Origin: Nitzschia sp. pyKryTriq1
Taxonomy: Eukaryota > Bacillariophyta > Bacillariophyceae > Bacillariales > Bacillariaceae
Assembly (NCBI GenBank): GCA_956465555.1
Contig: OY101118.1
Location: 1,881,751-1,945,750, forward strand
DNA: 64,000 nucleotides
Direction of reading: 5' to 3'
Part shown: in pieces, positions 27,707 to 39,100 of the stretch
Position numbering within the stretch: the stretch's first letter is position 1
How the letters are laid out: every line of letters starts with the position of its first letter
Notes under the pieces: model-generated
What the model saw: the letters and a program-made list of their open reading frames with translations, nothing else
Databases searched by the model: none
What the model was told of the DNA's origin: nothing
Position numbers and translations under genes: made by a program

Positions 27707-29425
27707 TTAACTCTCGATCTCCTTTTCAGAGCCCAATGATGCAAAAGAACGGTGCAGGGAGGCCTGCGACTTGACGGATCTATCGAGGAATTCATTGAAC
27801 GCGATCTCTGCCCCGCCACTGCCACGCCGTGGCTCAAAAATGAATGTGGATCTACGTCTTTTGTGGTCCGGGATATCAGATTCGTCACCGTGCCGGAGGC
27901 GGACCAATTCATCGCGAAGACCCTTTGACAATTCCTTCGCAGACAATCTTGTGTGTTGGTCGTAAGCCCAACCTCGAGTCAAAAGGTCTTTCAGCGGGCG
28001 GGGCCATCGGGAACCGATTTCAGGGCGTTTCCCGTTTGGACCAAGAATTTCATCGGCAAAATGTTGTTCATCGGTCCATTTGCAGAATGTATATGGCTTC
28101 TTAAGCGAAACGATAGCCCAGAGTACAATGCTTAGGCTGTACACGTCACATGCCGCATTATATGGACGTCTCTCCCACACCTCTGTCCGAATTTGAAGCA
28201 ACAAGTAATGACAAAGTTAGAACTTCACAATTGATTCTTCCGTTTGAAGACTGACAGACTCTCGCCTACACTGACGAAGAGACAGTAATACTCACCAGGC
28301 GCCATGAAACGCAAGGAACCTGTCATCCCTGTGAGGTTGTAAGTTCCATCCTCCCGTCGTTCATCGCAATGAAGCTCCCTCGCAAGTCTTTTTGAAAAAA
28401 GTTGAGTCAACAACCAGCAAATAGCGATAGAAAACCCGTACACGTACTGTACAGCCATGACGAATTGCGACTTACCCAAAATCGAAGATCTTGATATCTC
28501 CCCGTACATCGAAGCCGCAGTTTTCGGGTTTGATGTCTCTATGAATGATATTATATGCATGACAGTGCTCGATTGCAGCGCTCAAATCAAAAGCTTTCTC
28601 GATCCGACTTTCATAGAAGTCCAGTCGCTTCTTGCCACTCCTATCACGCAATCTCCCCCAAAAAGAATACAGCCGCTTGAACATTCCGTGCCAAACTTGT
28701 ATTCGTTTTGCCAGGGTGTCATGGAGCCTGTCCAAAATGACGAAATAATCACCCGAAAACGGATCCTCGGCCGAGATCGCTCGGAGCTTCATGATGTTCG
28801 GGTGTTCCAAGCTCGCAAGAAATCGCGTTTCTATGGCCAAGTCACATAGACCGAGGGTGATCCTACTTTCGCTCTCCAACGTATCTTTTCGGAGCAACTT
28901 GACTGCGTACCGAGCATCACCAGAGTTGCGGTAACAATGATCCGCCATGAACTTGCGGGACTCTTTGTCGTCAACAGCTACTGCATCGGATCTAGTGATT
29001 TTTCCAAGCAGGCTCGGAAAAGAGCGGACCGAAGGCATTTTCCGGACTTGGCGTGGGTGGCTTCCAATCGTGAAGCCTCGAATTTCGTCTACGTTTGAAA
29101 AGCCACCTTTGCCGAGTCTCTTGCCGAGAACTATTTCGCTGAAATGAAACTTTGGGATGTCTTTCAGTTTGCCACCGAGATCAGATTTCTCGAAGCGCTC
29201 CCGAGTGATGGCCTTGGCTTCCATTTCAGCTCTTCGACGGAAGGAATCGGTCATATTTCTCGTGCTCTCTGAAGGCGGCTGGGTTTGCTCGCCCGCCAAC
29301 CGCAGGCTGTCTTCTCTAGGTATTAGTCTTCGAGCCCTCGGCCGATCTGTTTTGGTTTCGGCCGTAGCTGCAGCAACTTGCGTCTGCTGCAGCTGGCAAA
29401 CAGGCGGGAGTTCTTCAGAACCCAT
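27707..29425 (-). CDS. Divergent Ser/Thr protein kinase, three exons
   Basis: Exons are complement of 28476..29425, 28296..28387 and 27707..28182 (505 aa). Both introns fall inside kinase motifs and the joins restore DFGLAREL and RFMAPEVWERRPYN. The start is ATG 29425 (MGSEELPPV). An N-terminal tail of about 110 residues is disordered. The Gly loop is LGKRLGKGGFSNV, but about 65 residues (SHPRQVRKMPSV and on) separate it from the ATP-binding Lys in YAVKLLRKDTL. The catalytic loop is IIHRDIKPENCGF. The tail after the kinase core is basic (DHKRRRSTFIFEPRRG). The activation segment has GMTGSLRFMAPE. The subfamily and substrate are not recognised; similar large families exist in diatoms. Confidence 0.85.
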
Positions 29426-30144
29426 GGCGAACTGATAATTTGAAATTATTCTCAATAGAAAAGGGGTGTCTTGGAAACGTTGAAAACGAAAATGAATGTC
29501 ATACAGCTTGTTCGAGACGACGGGGCGAGGAGTTGGAGAAAAATGCTTGATTGAAATGTACGAAGTGCAGTACTCGTACGAAGTATGATACCGACGAACG
29601 TCTCTCCAGCTTACCAAAAATACGACTCTGTTACTCTAGTAGAGTGGAGAAAGAACAGCAACGTATAGAAAAATACTTCTCTACTAGTAGAGAGGACTGC
29701 AACTACAGTAGCAAACTGGGATCTGAGAGATGCAGAGCATCGGGAATTCAAGTCAACTACAAGTATTTACGCAAGTACAAGTCTACGGTACAAGTACAAG
29801 GACCTGGAACGAACTGTACAGTACACTATTACAGTACCTGGTAAAGTACAAAAGAGAATGTAAAGTACCAGCGCGTACGCGCGATTTGCGTATGTAGAAA
29901 TGTGTAGACCTCAGTACATGACAGCAGACAGACGCAAGAAAAACTCTGGCTTTTCATCTCTTGCTATGTTCGATGAACAACGATTTATATTCTCTCATCA
30001 GACTGCCTGGTTTCCCACGAGAGACCTGAAGAACTTGCTTCATGGCAGAAATGCAAGCAGCTCGGTAATTTACAATCGAAATACACCATTTTTTCAATGT
30101 TCTGCTCTTCACTATCTAACAAGACCAGAAGCACTTTGGACCCA

Positions 30145-30264
30145 ATTTGCTTCCAGCAATCACGAGGATTTAGTAGGTAAGGCTTTCAGCTGTGTTAAAA
30201 TTGCGTGATAAAATACGCGTCGTACAATTCTACATCTTTTACTACGACCGTGGAAAATACTGTA
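30145..30264 (+). repeat. Dispersed repeat, copy A
   Basis: From ATTTGCTTCCAGCAATCACG to GACCGTGGAAAATACTGTA. It matches copy B at 40539-40656 in the same orientation, with scattered substitutions and a small length difference. No terminal inverted repeats or coding capacity are evident. Confidence 0.85.
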
Positions 30265-30788
30265 CCAGTATGGTGCCCTATGCACGAGGTAGTCGACAAG
30301 AATGATTGAAAGTGAAAATTATGAGCTAGAAATGAATTGTTATTTTGGAACTACTTGTTTCAAAATCAATTGTTGAGAAAAGATATTGTGCTGTCTTGGC
30401 GAAATATTAGTCTTGCATGTCTTTCAAGTTCCAAAAGTCAGACTTTGGACTTCGTCCCGGCTGGTTTTTGAAGAATGAACACACAACACACCACAATGCA
30501 TCTAGAGGCCTGAAAAAAGGCCATAGCGGCCCAAACTCATGTCGCACCTGAAAACATTGGCCTAAAACAGTAAGTACTTATACACGCCACTTTATACGGA
30601 ACGTTGACAATACGGGTGTACGTGACATATTACTATCCTCTACTACACAACCCGCTACGTCACAGTCCCACAACTGCAAAATAAAAGTTTCCGCGCTGAA
30701 TAAAAATCCTCAACTCTAAATAAATTCCTTTCCGCACCTCTGCAGTTTTTTTACTGCAACAACCGCACATAAGCCCAAATTCCTGACT

Positions 30789-30905
30789 CAGATCACCGAA
30801 ACGCCCAGCAGACTAGTTTCGGGTTTCCGCGCGCAGATCACCGAAACGCCCAGCAGACTAGTTTCGGGTTTCCGCGCGCAGATCACCGAAACGCCCGGCA
30901 GACTA
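30789..30905. repeat. 45-bp tandem repeat, about 2.6 copies
   Basis: The unit starts CAGATCACCGAAACGCCCAG and ends TTTCCGCGCG. Copies lie at 30789-30833 and 30834-30878, with a partial, slightly diverged third to about 30905. A CCCAAATTCCTGACT word flanks the array on the left and recurs at about 30977. Confidence 0.9.
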
Positions 30906-31059
30906 CTACCGTTAGAGACGACGATGACAGACAGACTAAGAGACGACGACGACGACGACAGACAGACTACTAGACAGCCCAAATTCCTGACTGTCAGGAA
31001 ATTCCATGCAATGAGTGTTATTGTACCATGAAATACTGTTATAAGAGAAGATTCGTGGC

Positions 31060-31259
31060 ATGCGAGACGCCAAAATGCGGCAAAAGCAAATTCACCAACT
31101 CCAAAGCGAATATCAAAAACTGCAAACACAGTTATTTTGGCGCGATACCGGCATGAATGCGCGGTATTGGCAGAGGTTCGCGCGGAATATTTGAATTCGG
31201 CAAACCTGCGGGACAATAAAGCGCGGGAGTTTTTGAAAGGGAGAAGTCGCGCACATTAA
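31060..31259 (+). pseudogene. Possible frameshifted coding relic
   Basis: From ATG 31060 a frame with helical, Gln/Lys-rich composition (QKQIHQLQSEYQKLQTQLFW) stops at about 31194. An overlapping frame from about 31161 continues with similar composition (VLAEVRAEYLNSANLRDNKA) to a TAA at 31257-31259. One base difference would join them. No family is recognised and chance is possible. Confidence 0.25.
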
Positions 31260-32891
31260 TTAATGTTGACCGGTTCTATCAATAAAGCGATTCTAACGGC
31301 AGTGAAAAACAAGACGGTGGCCAGGCCCCTAGATGTGACAAACGACAAACCCATCATAATCATACCAGTATCATCAGATATCAAATCACACAGGACACTC
31401 AACAACAAACCACCATCACTATTCTCTCAAGGATGACATGAAGAATTAAAATGTCACTTCTCCGGTTAAATGAAGAGGTTTGCATGAAGAGATATGGCTT
31501 TTAAGGATGTGACTGGATGTCAAAATGATGGACTGAAATCGTGCTGAATGATCGTCCAGAGAGCCTTCAGAAACAAACCATCTACCCTAATGTGCCCACA
31601 ACAATATAAATTAATTAATTCTCTAGAGTGCACACAAGGTAGTAAGCAATGCAGAGAGTTTCGCTCGTGGTCGTTGCGGTCAACCAAAAACTCGGACCCA
31701 AAAGTCCTACTTTTTGGCGTGGGCAACTCAAATATTTGAGTTGCCCACCGAGCCGGCGGGCAAGTGAAACATCGGACTTTTCTTCGGCTCAAAACCGGTA
31801 CTGAGCCCTCAGAAACTCCGAACTTTGATGTTTCAAAAGTAGTCCGGCCTCATGAAAGATTCGATTTTAAAAATGGGGGGGGGGTACAGAGAAGGGGGGC
31901 TGTAGGCCAAGAATCTTGGCCTACGTCTTGGCCAAGGCCAAGAATCTTGGCCTCAGGCTACGAATCTTGGCCTGGGCCAAGAAGCGTGGGCCACGCTGCG
32001 AAGCAGACCGCGGGATTCGATTTAACGCGCTTTTGAGTTCAGTGGAGGAAGGTGGAGCGCGAGTGATCGCTCGGTCCTTGGATGTTCCTGTACACTTGTA
32101 CCTCTCGGTACCCGTAGAGTATGTTCGCCGGGTAGTACTGGTAATGTTCAAGTCAGTGCATATGATATCGCTCTTTTAGAGGAGGTTCGGGAGGATGACA
32201 GAGAGATTCGCGCGTGCGTGATTTCCGCTGGGAGATTGATGACACGTGTGGTACGAGCTAAACGAGATTCGTGAGCACGTGCCTCTGCGAACGCACACGG
32301 GTTGTGTCGTGTCACCCAATATTTTGAAGCGCGAGCACTTCTGGTGGCAAGGAACTTCCAGATGTCATTCTTGTAGTTTTCATTCGGGTTAATTGGTTGT
32401 ACGCTAAACAGTCACGTGAGTCACACAATAAAGTTCCATGCTTCGTGGGAACTTGTCTCCGGAACTTTTGTTTCTCACAACCAGTATTTGTAGTACAGTA
32501 GAACTAAAGTTACGAAGTACGAACAAGTAACCTGGTAGCATTAGGACGGGGGGAGCGTGTCACGTCATCCGTTTAATAACCCCCCGTTAATTACACCGTA
32601 TTACAGTATGTACCGTAGACACTTTTTGGATTCTTCCTCGAATCTTTTGCGGGAATCAGACGTCAAAGCATGCGGCTCCCCGATTTCCCACCAGTTATGG
32701 ATTGATGATACCAGGTACAAGTAGCAGGTACTGTACCGGCACGGTGCAAGTACACAGTAGGTAGATGGAGAATCATCATCATCGAGAAAGATTTTAGACC
32801 ACAGGCCGCGTTTTCAAGAGAAACGAACAAGTACCCCTTCTCATAAATTGGTAAGAAAATATTTGGAACGGTATATCCAAGCAAGTTCAAG

Positions 32892-34715
32892 ATGAATGGC
32901 ACCGAGATCAACACCGACTTTTTGGTTGAGCCTGGTCGAGGGTGGTCGAATGGCGATCTTCGTCCGGAACTTTTCCCCATGACCCGCAATGGGCGGTTGC
33001 AGCTTTTCAGCAGCCAACGTCGCTGGATTCATCTAGAAGACGGCTGGTCGCGAATCGGAACTGCGAAAGATGGAAAGGAAGCATCAGAGTACAGCCGTCG
33101 GGTTTCTTCTTCTAGAAGGGGCTCGGCTGTTGTCGTCATGGACGTTGACGGGGAAGCAAAAACCGTTCGCTGTTTGATTGCTCAACTTTGTGAGCAATTT
33201 TATCGCTCAGGATGGGCCACAGGAACAGGTGGAGGGGTTAGTATTCGGGTGGGTGGTCCTAGTGAAGGAAGGCCCTGGCGAGTCTTCGTGGCGCCGTCTG
33301 GGATCCAGAAAGAAGACATGATAGGCGACGATATCTTTGAGCTGGATATGAACCGCAATGTGATAGTCCCGCCCAAAACACCTGATCTAAGACAGTCTGC
33401 CTGCACTCCGCTCTGGTATGTTGTCTATAAGCAACGGCCAGAGGCAAGGGCGGTTATCCACACGCACAGCATGTACGCACAGCTAGCTACTCTATTGGAT
33501 CCGACTGAATCGACAAACGTGCTGCGCATTACGCACTTGGAAATGTTGAAGGTGAGCAGCGATTTGTGGGCCAGTTTTCATTATTGTTGAGCACAGTCTC
33601 ACCTGTTGCAATTTCAGGGTGTGGGTCATCATGGATACGACGATGTACTTGAGATCCCAATCATAGACAATCGACCCAGTGAAGACCTTCTGGCGGATCA
33701 GCTTGAACGCGTCATTAATGAATACCCAAACACCAACGCCGTGCTGGTAAGGCGCCATGGGCTTTACGTCTGGGGCGACTCTTGGGAACAAGCAAAGACT
33801 CAATGCGAGGCATTTGACTACCTATTTCAGTCGGCCATTGAAATGTCCAAGCTCGGGCTTGATCCCTCGCTGAAACCAATGCATGGAACGTATCGCCATG
33901 AGGACGGCGGAAGAAATGCCAAACGTCAGAAAATTGGTTTTCACGGTCTTGACAAGGCTGACAATTCGAAAGATCTGGCATCGAATAAGATCCCGATTCT
34001 ACCTCGAGACGCAAAATATTTGCTCTTGGATATTGAAGGTTGCACGACGTCTATCTCTTTCGTGAAAGAAACCCTGTTTCCGTTTGTACTGTCGAATATT
34101 GATGACTATCTTGGAGGGCTCGAACCCTTTGAATACAACTCTTTGGCGGAAGCGCTTCGAAAGGACCTTACGGAGGAGCAATTGGACCATATTTCGGACC
34201 CAAAAAATTGTGCGGCCTTGGTCAAGTACATGGTGAAGAACGATTTGAAAGTCGCGTCCCTGAAGACCATGCAAGGTCAGATGTGGAGGGCAGGCTATGA
34301 AAAGGGGGACATACATGGTCACGTGTTTCCAGACATCGTTCCCATGCTGCAGTGGATGCAAAACCATGGTGTCAAAGTTTACATTTTCTCTTCCGGTAGT
34401 GTGGAGGCCCAAGAACTGCTATTCGCCCACTCTGAACAAGGAGATCTTACTGACTACTTAGATGGATACTATGACATCGCAACGAGCGGAAGTAAGAAGG
34501 ACTCGAAGAGTTTTTCAAACATCGCCTCAGATCTGGGCATTCCTCCCTCTCAGATCGTGTTCTGCAGTGATTTGGAAATGGAACTTGAGGCTGCTCGTGC
34601 AGCTGGCATCGGCCACCCGATCATGACGGTGAGGCCCGGCAACTCCGCTATTTCGCCGCAGGGAAAGAAGGATTTCCCCGAAATCTTTTCCCTGATGCAA
34701 CTGTGTGGGGTGTAG
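32892..34715 (+). CDS. Methylthioribulose-1-P dehydratase / enolase-phosphatase fusion (MtnB-MtnC)
   Basis: Exons 32892..33551 and 33618..34715 (585 aa); the AAG|GTGAGC donor and TTTCAG acceptor join EMLK to GVGHHGYDD. The N-terminal 70 residues are not part of the enzyme core. Residues about 90-310 are the class II aldolase-like MtnB, with GTGGGVSIR, the zinc ligands of HTHSMYA and the His of [10 protein letters not shown] linker (KRQKIGFHG) leads to the HAD-type MtnC at about 340-585: [34 protein letters not shown] and [16 protein letters not shown]. It catalyses successive steps of the methionine salvage (MTA) cycle; plants have the same fusion (DEP1). It converges on the Nudix gene with 106 bp between stops. 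Confidence 0.93.
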
Positions 34716-34821
34716 AACGAGCAACCAAATCTCGTGGAATTATGGTTACTGACCGTCATCCGAAGACAGATCGATATTCTATACTTGGAATACTTAACTT
34801 GCTACAATATTTTCAGTTTCA

Positions 34822-35556
34822 TTATAGTGTCTTGCCCAACTCTAATCCGAGAGCAAACATATACAAACCTTCAATCGGCATGCTTCTCCCTTGGTCCAAA
34901 ACCGATTGAAGGCCTTCTTTTAGTGGAACACGTTTGGCAATTATGTGCTCACCGTCATCAAGTTCAGCTTTGGGGTTCTTATTGTATGGATTGTCCAGAT
35001 CAACCGTGACCACGACGATCCTTACCGTCTCGTCTGTTAATCCAGGCGACATGCAAACCGGGCGGCTAACTTTGGGCAGTACCTTACATGCTTCACCCAT
35101 ATAGCCTGTCTCTTCGCGAAGCTCCCTTAGTGCGGCTTGCTCTGGAGTTTCGCCGTCGTCGATCAAACCTGCCGGAAATTCAATTGTAGATTGACCAACT
35201 GGAGGGCGAAATTGCTCGATTACAATCGTTTCGCAACTCGTTTCAGATTGTCCGTTGCCCTGGACAAGCAAGGGGATAATAACTACAGCATCCACGTCTG
35301 ATCCTGCTGGCTTGGTTGTTCTACTGATCAAATCCCAATTTCGTTCCTTTCCCTCTTGGTCGGTGTAGGTGATTGTTTGTAACTCAAGCCACTTCGTCGT
35401 TGCAACTTTGGAGATGCCATCGATACGCGGCAAGTCGTCCCTATTGCTCATTTTGGTCTTCGGAATTATCGACAAAGACTCGCAGAATCTTTGCTGCCAA
35501 ACGAGTGCAAGTGTTAGTATCTGATATCTACCGCGGTACCCTTCGCCTTTCGCCAT
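34822..35556 (-). CDS. NUDT5-like ADP-sugar pyrophosphatase (Nudix hydrolase)
   Basis: The Nudix box is complete in GLIDDGETPEQAALRELREETGY. The flanking EQFRPPVGQSTIEFPAG and VCMSPGLTDETVRIVVVTV segments match NUDT5, which hydrolyses ADP-ribose and related ADP-sugars to AMP plus sugar phosphate. From ATG 35556 the protein is 244 aa. From the internal ATG 35451 (MSNRDDLPRIDG) it is 209 aa, closer to NUDT5 in length and alignment. The extra 35 residues may be a presequence or 5' leader; a GGTAGA...TTGGCAG pair in that leader could also be an intron. Convergent with MtnB-MtnC. Confidence 0.9.
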   Translation of the reverse strand: MAKGEGYRGRYQILTLALVWQQRFCESLSIIPKTKMSNRDDLPRIDGISKVATTKWLELQTITYTDQEGKERNWDLISRTTKPAGSDVDAVVIIPLLVQGNGQSETSCETIVIEQFRPPVGQSTIEFPAGLIDDGETPEQAALRELREETGYMGEACKVLPKVSRPVCMSPGLTDETVRIVVVTVDLDNPYNKNPKAELDDGEHIIAKRVPLKEGLQSVLDQGRSMPIEGLYMFALGLELGKTL

Positions 35557-36142
35557 TTCTCAGTTAGTGGGTTGGGGTTGGGGGTCCCACTCTGGTGTCC
35601 TTCAGCTCTTCTCGTTGGCGTGTGGCGGTGATTGCGGCCGGCTCATATGTACGAGTAGTGCGCGTAACTTTCAACTTGACTTCAGTGATTCAATCTTTTT
35701 TAGCTGCCCGGGGTTCTCTCGTCTCTCTCTTCTAAGTGATCCTATCCCTGCCTCTACTTCAATAGATAGATTGGAAGGGTTACTTTGTTTTCTCCTATTA
35801 GAGAGAGAGAGAGAGAGAGAGGACACGAACATGGCGTCCCAGTTTTGATACAAATAGTTTGATGGGGAAACATGCGATTCACAGGGTATGATGGAAGTTC
35901 TGGTTGGGATGGTAGTTTTATATGTAAAGAAAGAAGGACAATGATCCTGCTATATTCTATCGTTGGAAATAAACGCACCCATCTAAAGAGAGTCTTTACT
36001 ACATTCATAATAACTATTAGCAAAAGTGGAAAGTAACAGTGACTCTCGACTGGGGTTTTCCTTCTCAGAGGAAGCAATCAGCATTGAACTCACATCACCA
36101 CGACAAGAAATTAAAGAATTAATGCCACCAAGCCTTTCTCTA
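35557..36142. other. Intergenic region with GA microsatellite
   Basis: About 590 bp between two minus-strand genes, with a (GA)n run at about 35801-35821. No gene seen. Confidence 0.5.
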
Positions 36143-39100
36143 CTAGAACTGCAGTCTTGCCTTGGGATCCTTTTCTTTTATTCCTCCCACCACCGAGGCG
36201 AAAAGTGATCTCTTCCCACCGTTGTCAGTTTCTTCCTCTCCATTCCTCCTGGGAGGGCGGAAAGGAGAATTACTCAGGGAGTTCAGAGCAGAGATAGCCT
36301 CAATTGCATCGAATTCATCAATCATCAGAGAATTTTTGCACGGTGTCAATGGCGGAGGTGTTGGATCGTGGGCTTGCTCAATCTCGGCTTCCACTTCTTC
36401 TAGTCCTTTCCTGCTTTCTTCGGAAATTTGAAAGTCACAGAATCTAATCTCATCCCCGGTAGGTTCTGACATCAATCGCATGACGGCGCTAGGGGCTGGG
36501 GAATATGTCGGGTTGGGAGTGAGGGTTATAGCCCCAGCATCGCGAGACATCCCTGGGGAGGGACGAAATCCGGGAGATAGCCCAATGGGTGTTCCAGAGG
36601 CTGAAAAGAAATTTGTCCGCTTGGGAGTAGTAGGTGGAGCTGGGGTAGCTGGTTTTGAAATATTCTTGAACGTTCGCTTTCTCGGAGACTTGTCAAATTT
36701 GGCCCATGCTGTGGAAGGACTATCAGTTTTTTCAGATTGTTTTGTCTCAGAGTCAACTTCCTTCGAGGCCCCTCCGAGAACACGGGATATTATACTTGTC
36801 TCGGCAGCCGCTCTCATATTCTTGTCGGTATTGTTTGGAGGCACTTGTTTGGAGGCTTCTGACTGTAGAATCGATAAGCCGCTCATAGAGTTTGAGTCGA
36901 GATGAATTTGAGGGAGTTTGGCTGCAGGTGCGCGTGGACCGGGGCTTTTTGCCAAATGGCTGACAATAGCATCAGCCGCTTGACTTTCAGCATCATTTTC
37001 AAGCATTCTCTTCATTCTCGACATCTGCGACCATTCTTCGTTGGTTCCCTCCACAAGTCGTTCAAAGGCTGCACGTGATGATGTTTGGTCATTCAGGTGC
37101 AAATCAAGTCTCGATGCGCCAGGTGAAGCGGCTGTCTTCAGCGCCTTCGGCGGGGTCGAAGGTTGCTTTTGCTGTGGCGGATCCTGGACCGATGGTAGAG
37201 GCGATGCTTTCTTCGGTGGGCCTTTTGACTCCGGTCCATCCTTTACCTCGCCCATGCTCTTATTGAGTCCTTCCTGTCGCTCGTTCACAGGCCTGAGGAA
37301 TGCCAAGGAAGCAGCTGCCTTTTCTATACTCATCGGAGGCTCGCCCGACACACTTTTTCGCGCAGGGGCCTTTTTGGCTAAGCCTCGATTCAATACTTGC
37401 TTCGTGGCCGACTTGAGGAGTGGCTGCTTGGTGTGGACTGTAGAATTGTCGCTCTTGCGGACTGTCCCTTGTTGCCGTGGTACTTTGAGGCTGACTGGAT
37501 CGCTCTTGGAACTTCGCGCAACCGTAGCCTTGACACGACGTTCCAGCACCTGATATCTCTTGCGAAGGTGACCTCTGTCACGATGTGGGATCAATCGAGC
37601 ACCAAGTTCTGCCCACATATGACCCATAATCGGTACGGCTTTGAGAAGTGTCAAGTCTTCTTCTAACGACCAGCGATGCACATTGAGAATTGCAGGCGGC
37701 TCCACAGTGGACAATTCGAGCTCCTTCACTCTACTCTCATCGATGTCATCGACCGATTCGAGTTTCGGTGGTTCCTCCAGGTTTCCCTTGCTATCAATAT
37801 CTATACCATTGGCCTTGTACAACATAACACAAAGCTTGGAATATCTTTGTGAAATGATGTTAACAGAACGGTCCGGCAGATATCGGTCGGCAATCAAAAT
37901 CCATTGCTTTTCCCCATACAAATTGACCCCTCGAAGCACGAGATTGTCTTCCCCACTGGTGAATAGATTCCTGTTGCGTCTCAAGAACATCTGTTGCTCT
38001 TCAGAACACGGAGGCTCGAAACCTTCACCGAGACACTCCTTCGAATCGCAGAAGTTATCCGCCAAGTCAGAAACACCAGGGATGTAGCTTTCGTCCACGT
38101 TTGCAGCAGCCAGGCGTAACACCAATTTGCAAGCTTCCGTATGCGTCGTTGAATCCAAAATGTTGGTGGACCCCTTGACCCCCTCGACACTTTTGTCGAT
38201 CGTTGAAAATGTTTCCTTGAGCTTCATCAAACCAGGGATGTCAAATGCGGTTCGTTTGGTACCAACCACTCCGTTTTGTTCCAATGTTTTCGAAAAGGCG
38301 GAACGAGTAAGACGTCTATCCCCGACACCAGACTCTTCTTCCTGTTTCTCGGAGGAATCTGTGAATCGAGGTAGCAATGACCGCCTTCCCTTTTCGTTTG
38401 CGCCACCGGATGGTGACAGCTGGATAGAATTTCGGATGGCATCCTTTCGGTTCTGATCGAGATCTTGGAGCATCCCAACGGCCCCGTCCAGGATTTCGGC
38501 GAGATCATCGGCAGTCTCCCCCGAAAGAAAGTCCGACTTGTCCTTGTGCAGCTTCTGCATATGGGCTGCCCTGACGGCGAGAACAGCTTGCTGCACCAAC
38601 AGCTGATGGTGTCTGGTGAGCAGGCGTCTGAGCTGCTGCGACTGTTGATACGTGACTTGAGTCCTAGTACCTTGTCTCGCAGTTTCGCGAAGGGGTGTGG
38701 CGGGTGAGTTGTTCTTGGTCTCAGATGAAGCCGTTACCTGCTTCTTGCCGGTCGCTTTTGGAGTCTTCGGGCTGGCTGCCGCGGAAACTGCAGCGCTGGA
38801 AGGCGAGGGAGGGCCTGGCTTCTTCGAGGTCATGAGCGACTGGACCGCTGCCTCCATATCCTCCTCGAGAAGACTGCCAAGCTCCTCTTCCAAGCTGTTG
38901 TACGTGTCAGTGTCGAATTCGGGTAGCAGCATTGGAGATGACGAGAGAGGCGAAGAAAGCGACGGAGTGATTTCCGCAGCCTCGGTGGTCGCCTTCGAGG
39001 CAGGGCCCTCATCAGTGCCGTCACCTGGGCCAGCCTCTCCATCCAGGTCTTCTTCTTCTTCGTCATCATCGTCGTCGTCGTCGTCATCCTCCTCTTCAAT

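Larger units (their letters stand above)
29426..32891. other. 3.5-kb gene-free region rich in repeats
   Basis: The longest gap in the window. It holds GTAC words and CTACTAGTAGAGAG-type repeats at about 29560-29870, one copy of a dispersed 120-bp repeat (30145-30264), a 45-bp tandem repeat (30789-30905), GAC trinucleotide runs at about 30915-30965, a possible frameshifted relic (31060-31259), two odd palindromes of GGCCAAGA/TCTTGGCC (31905-31921 and 31936-31952) and another GTAC island at about 32480-32760. No intact gene is recognised. Confidence 0.6.

Noticed and set aside
30788-31216. 142-codon minus-strand frame
   Set aside because: Its C-terminal part is three translated copies of the 45-bp tandem repeat and its remainder is antisense to the possible relic.
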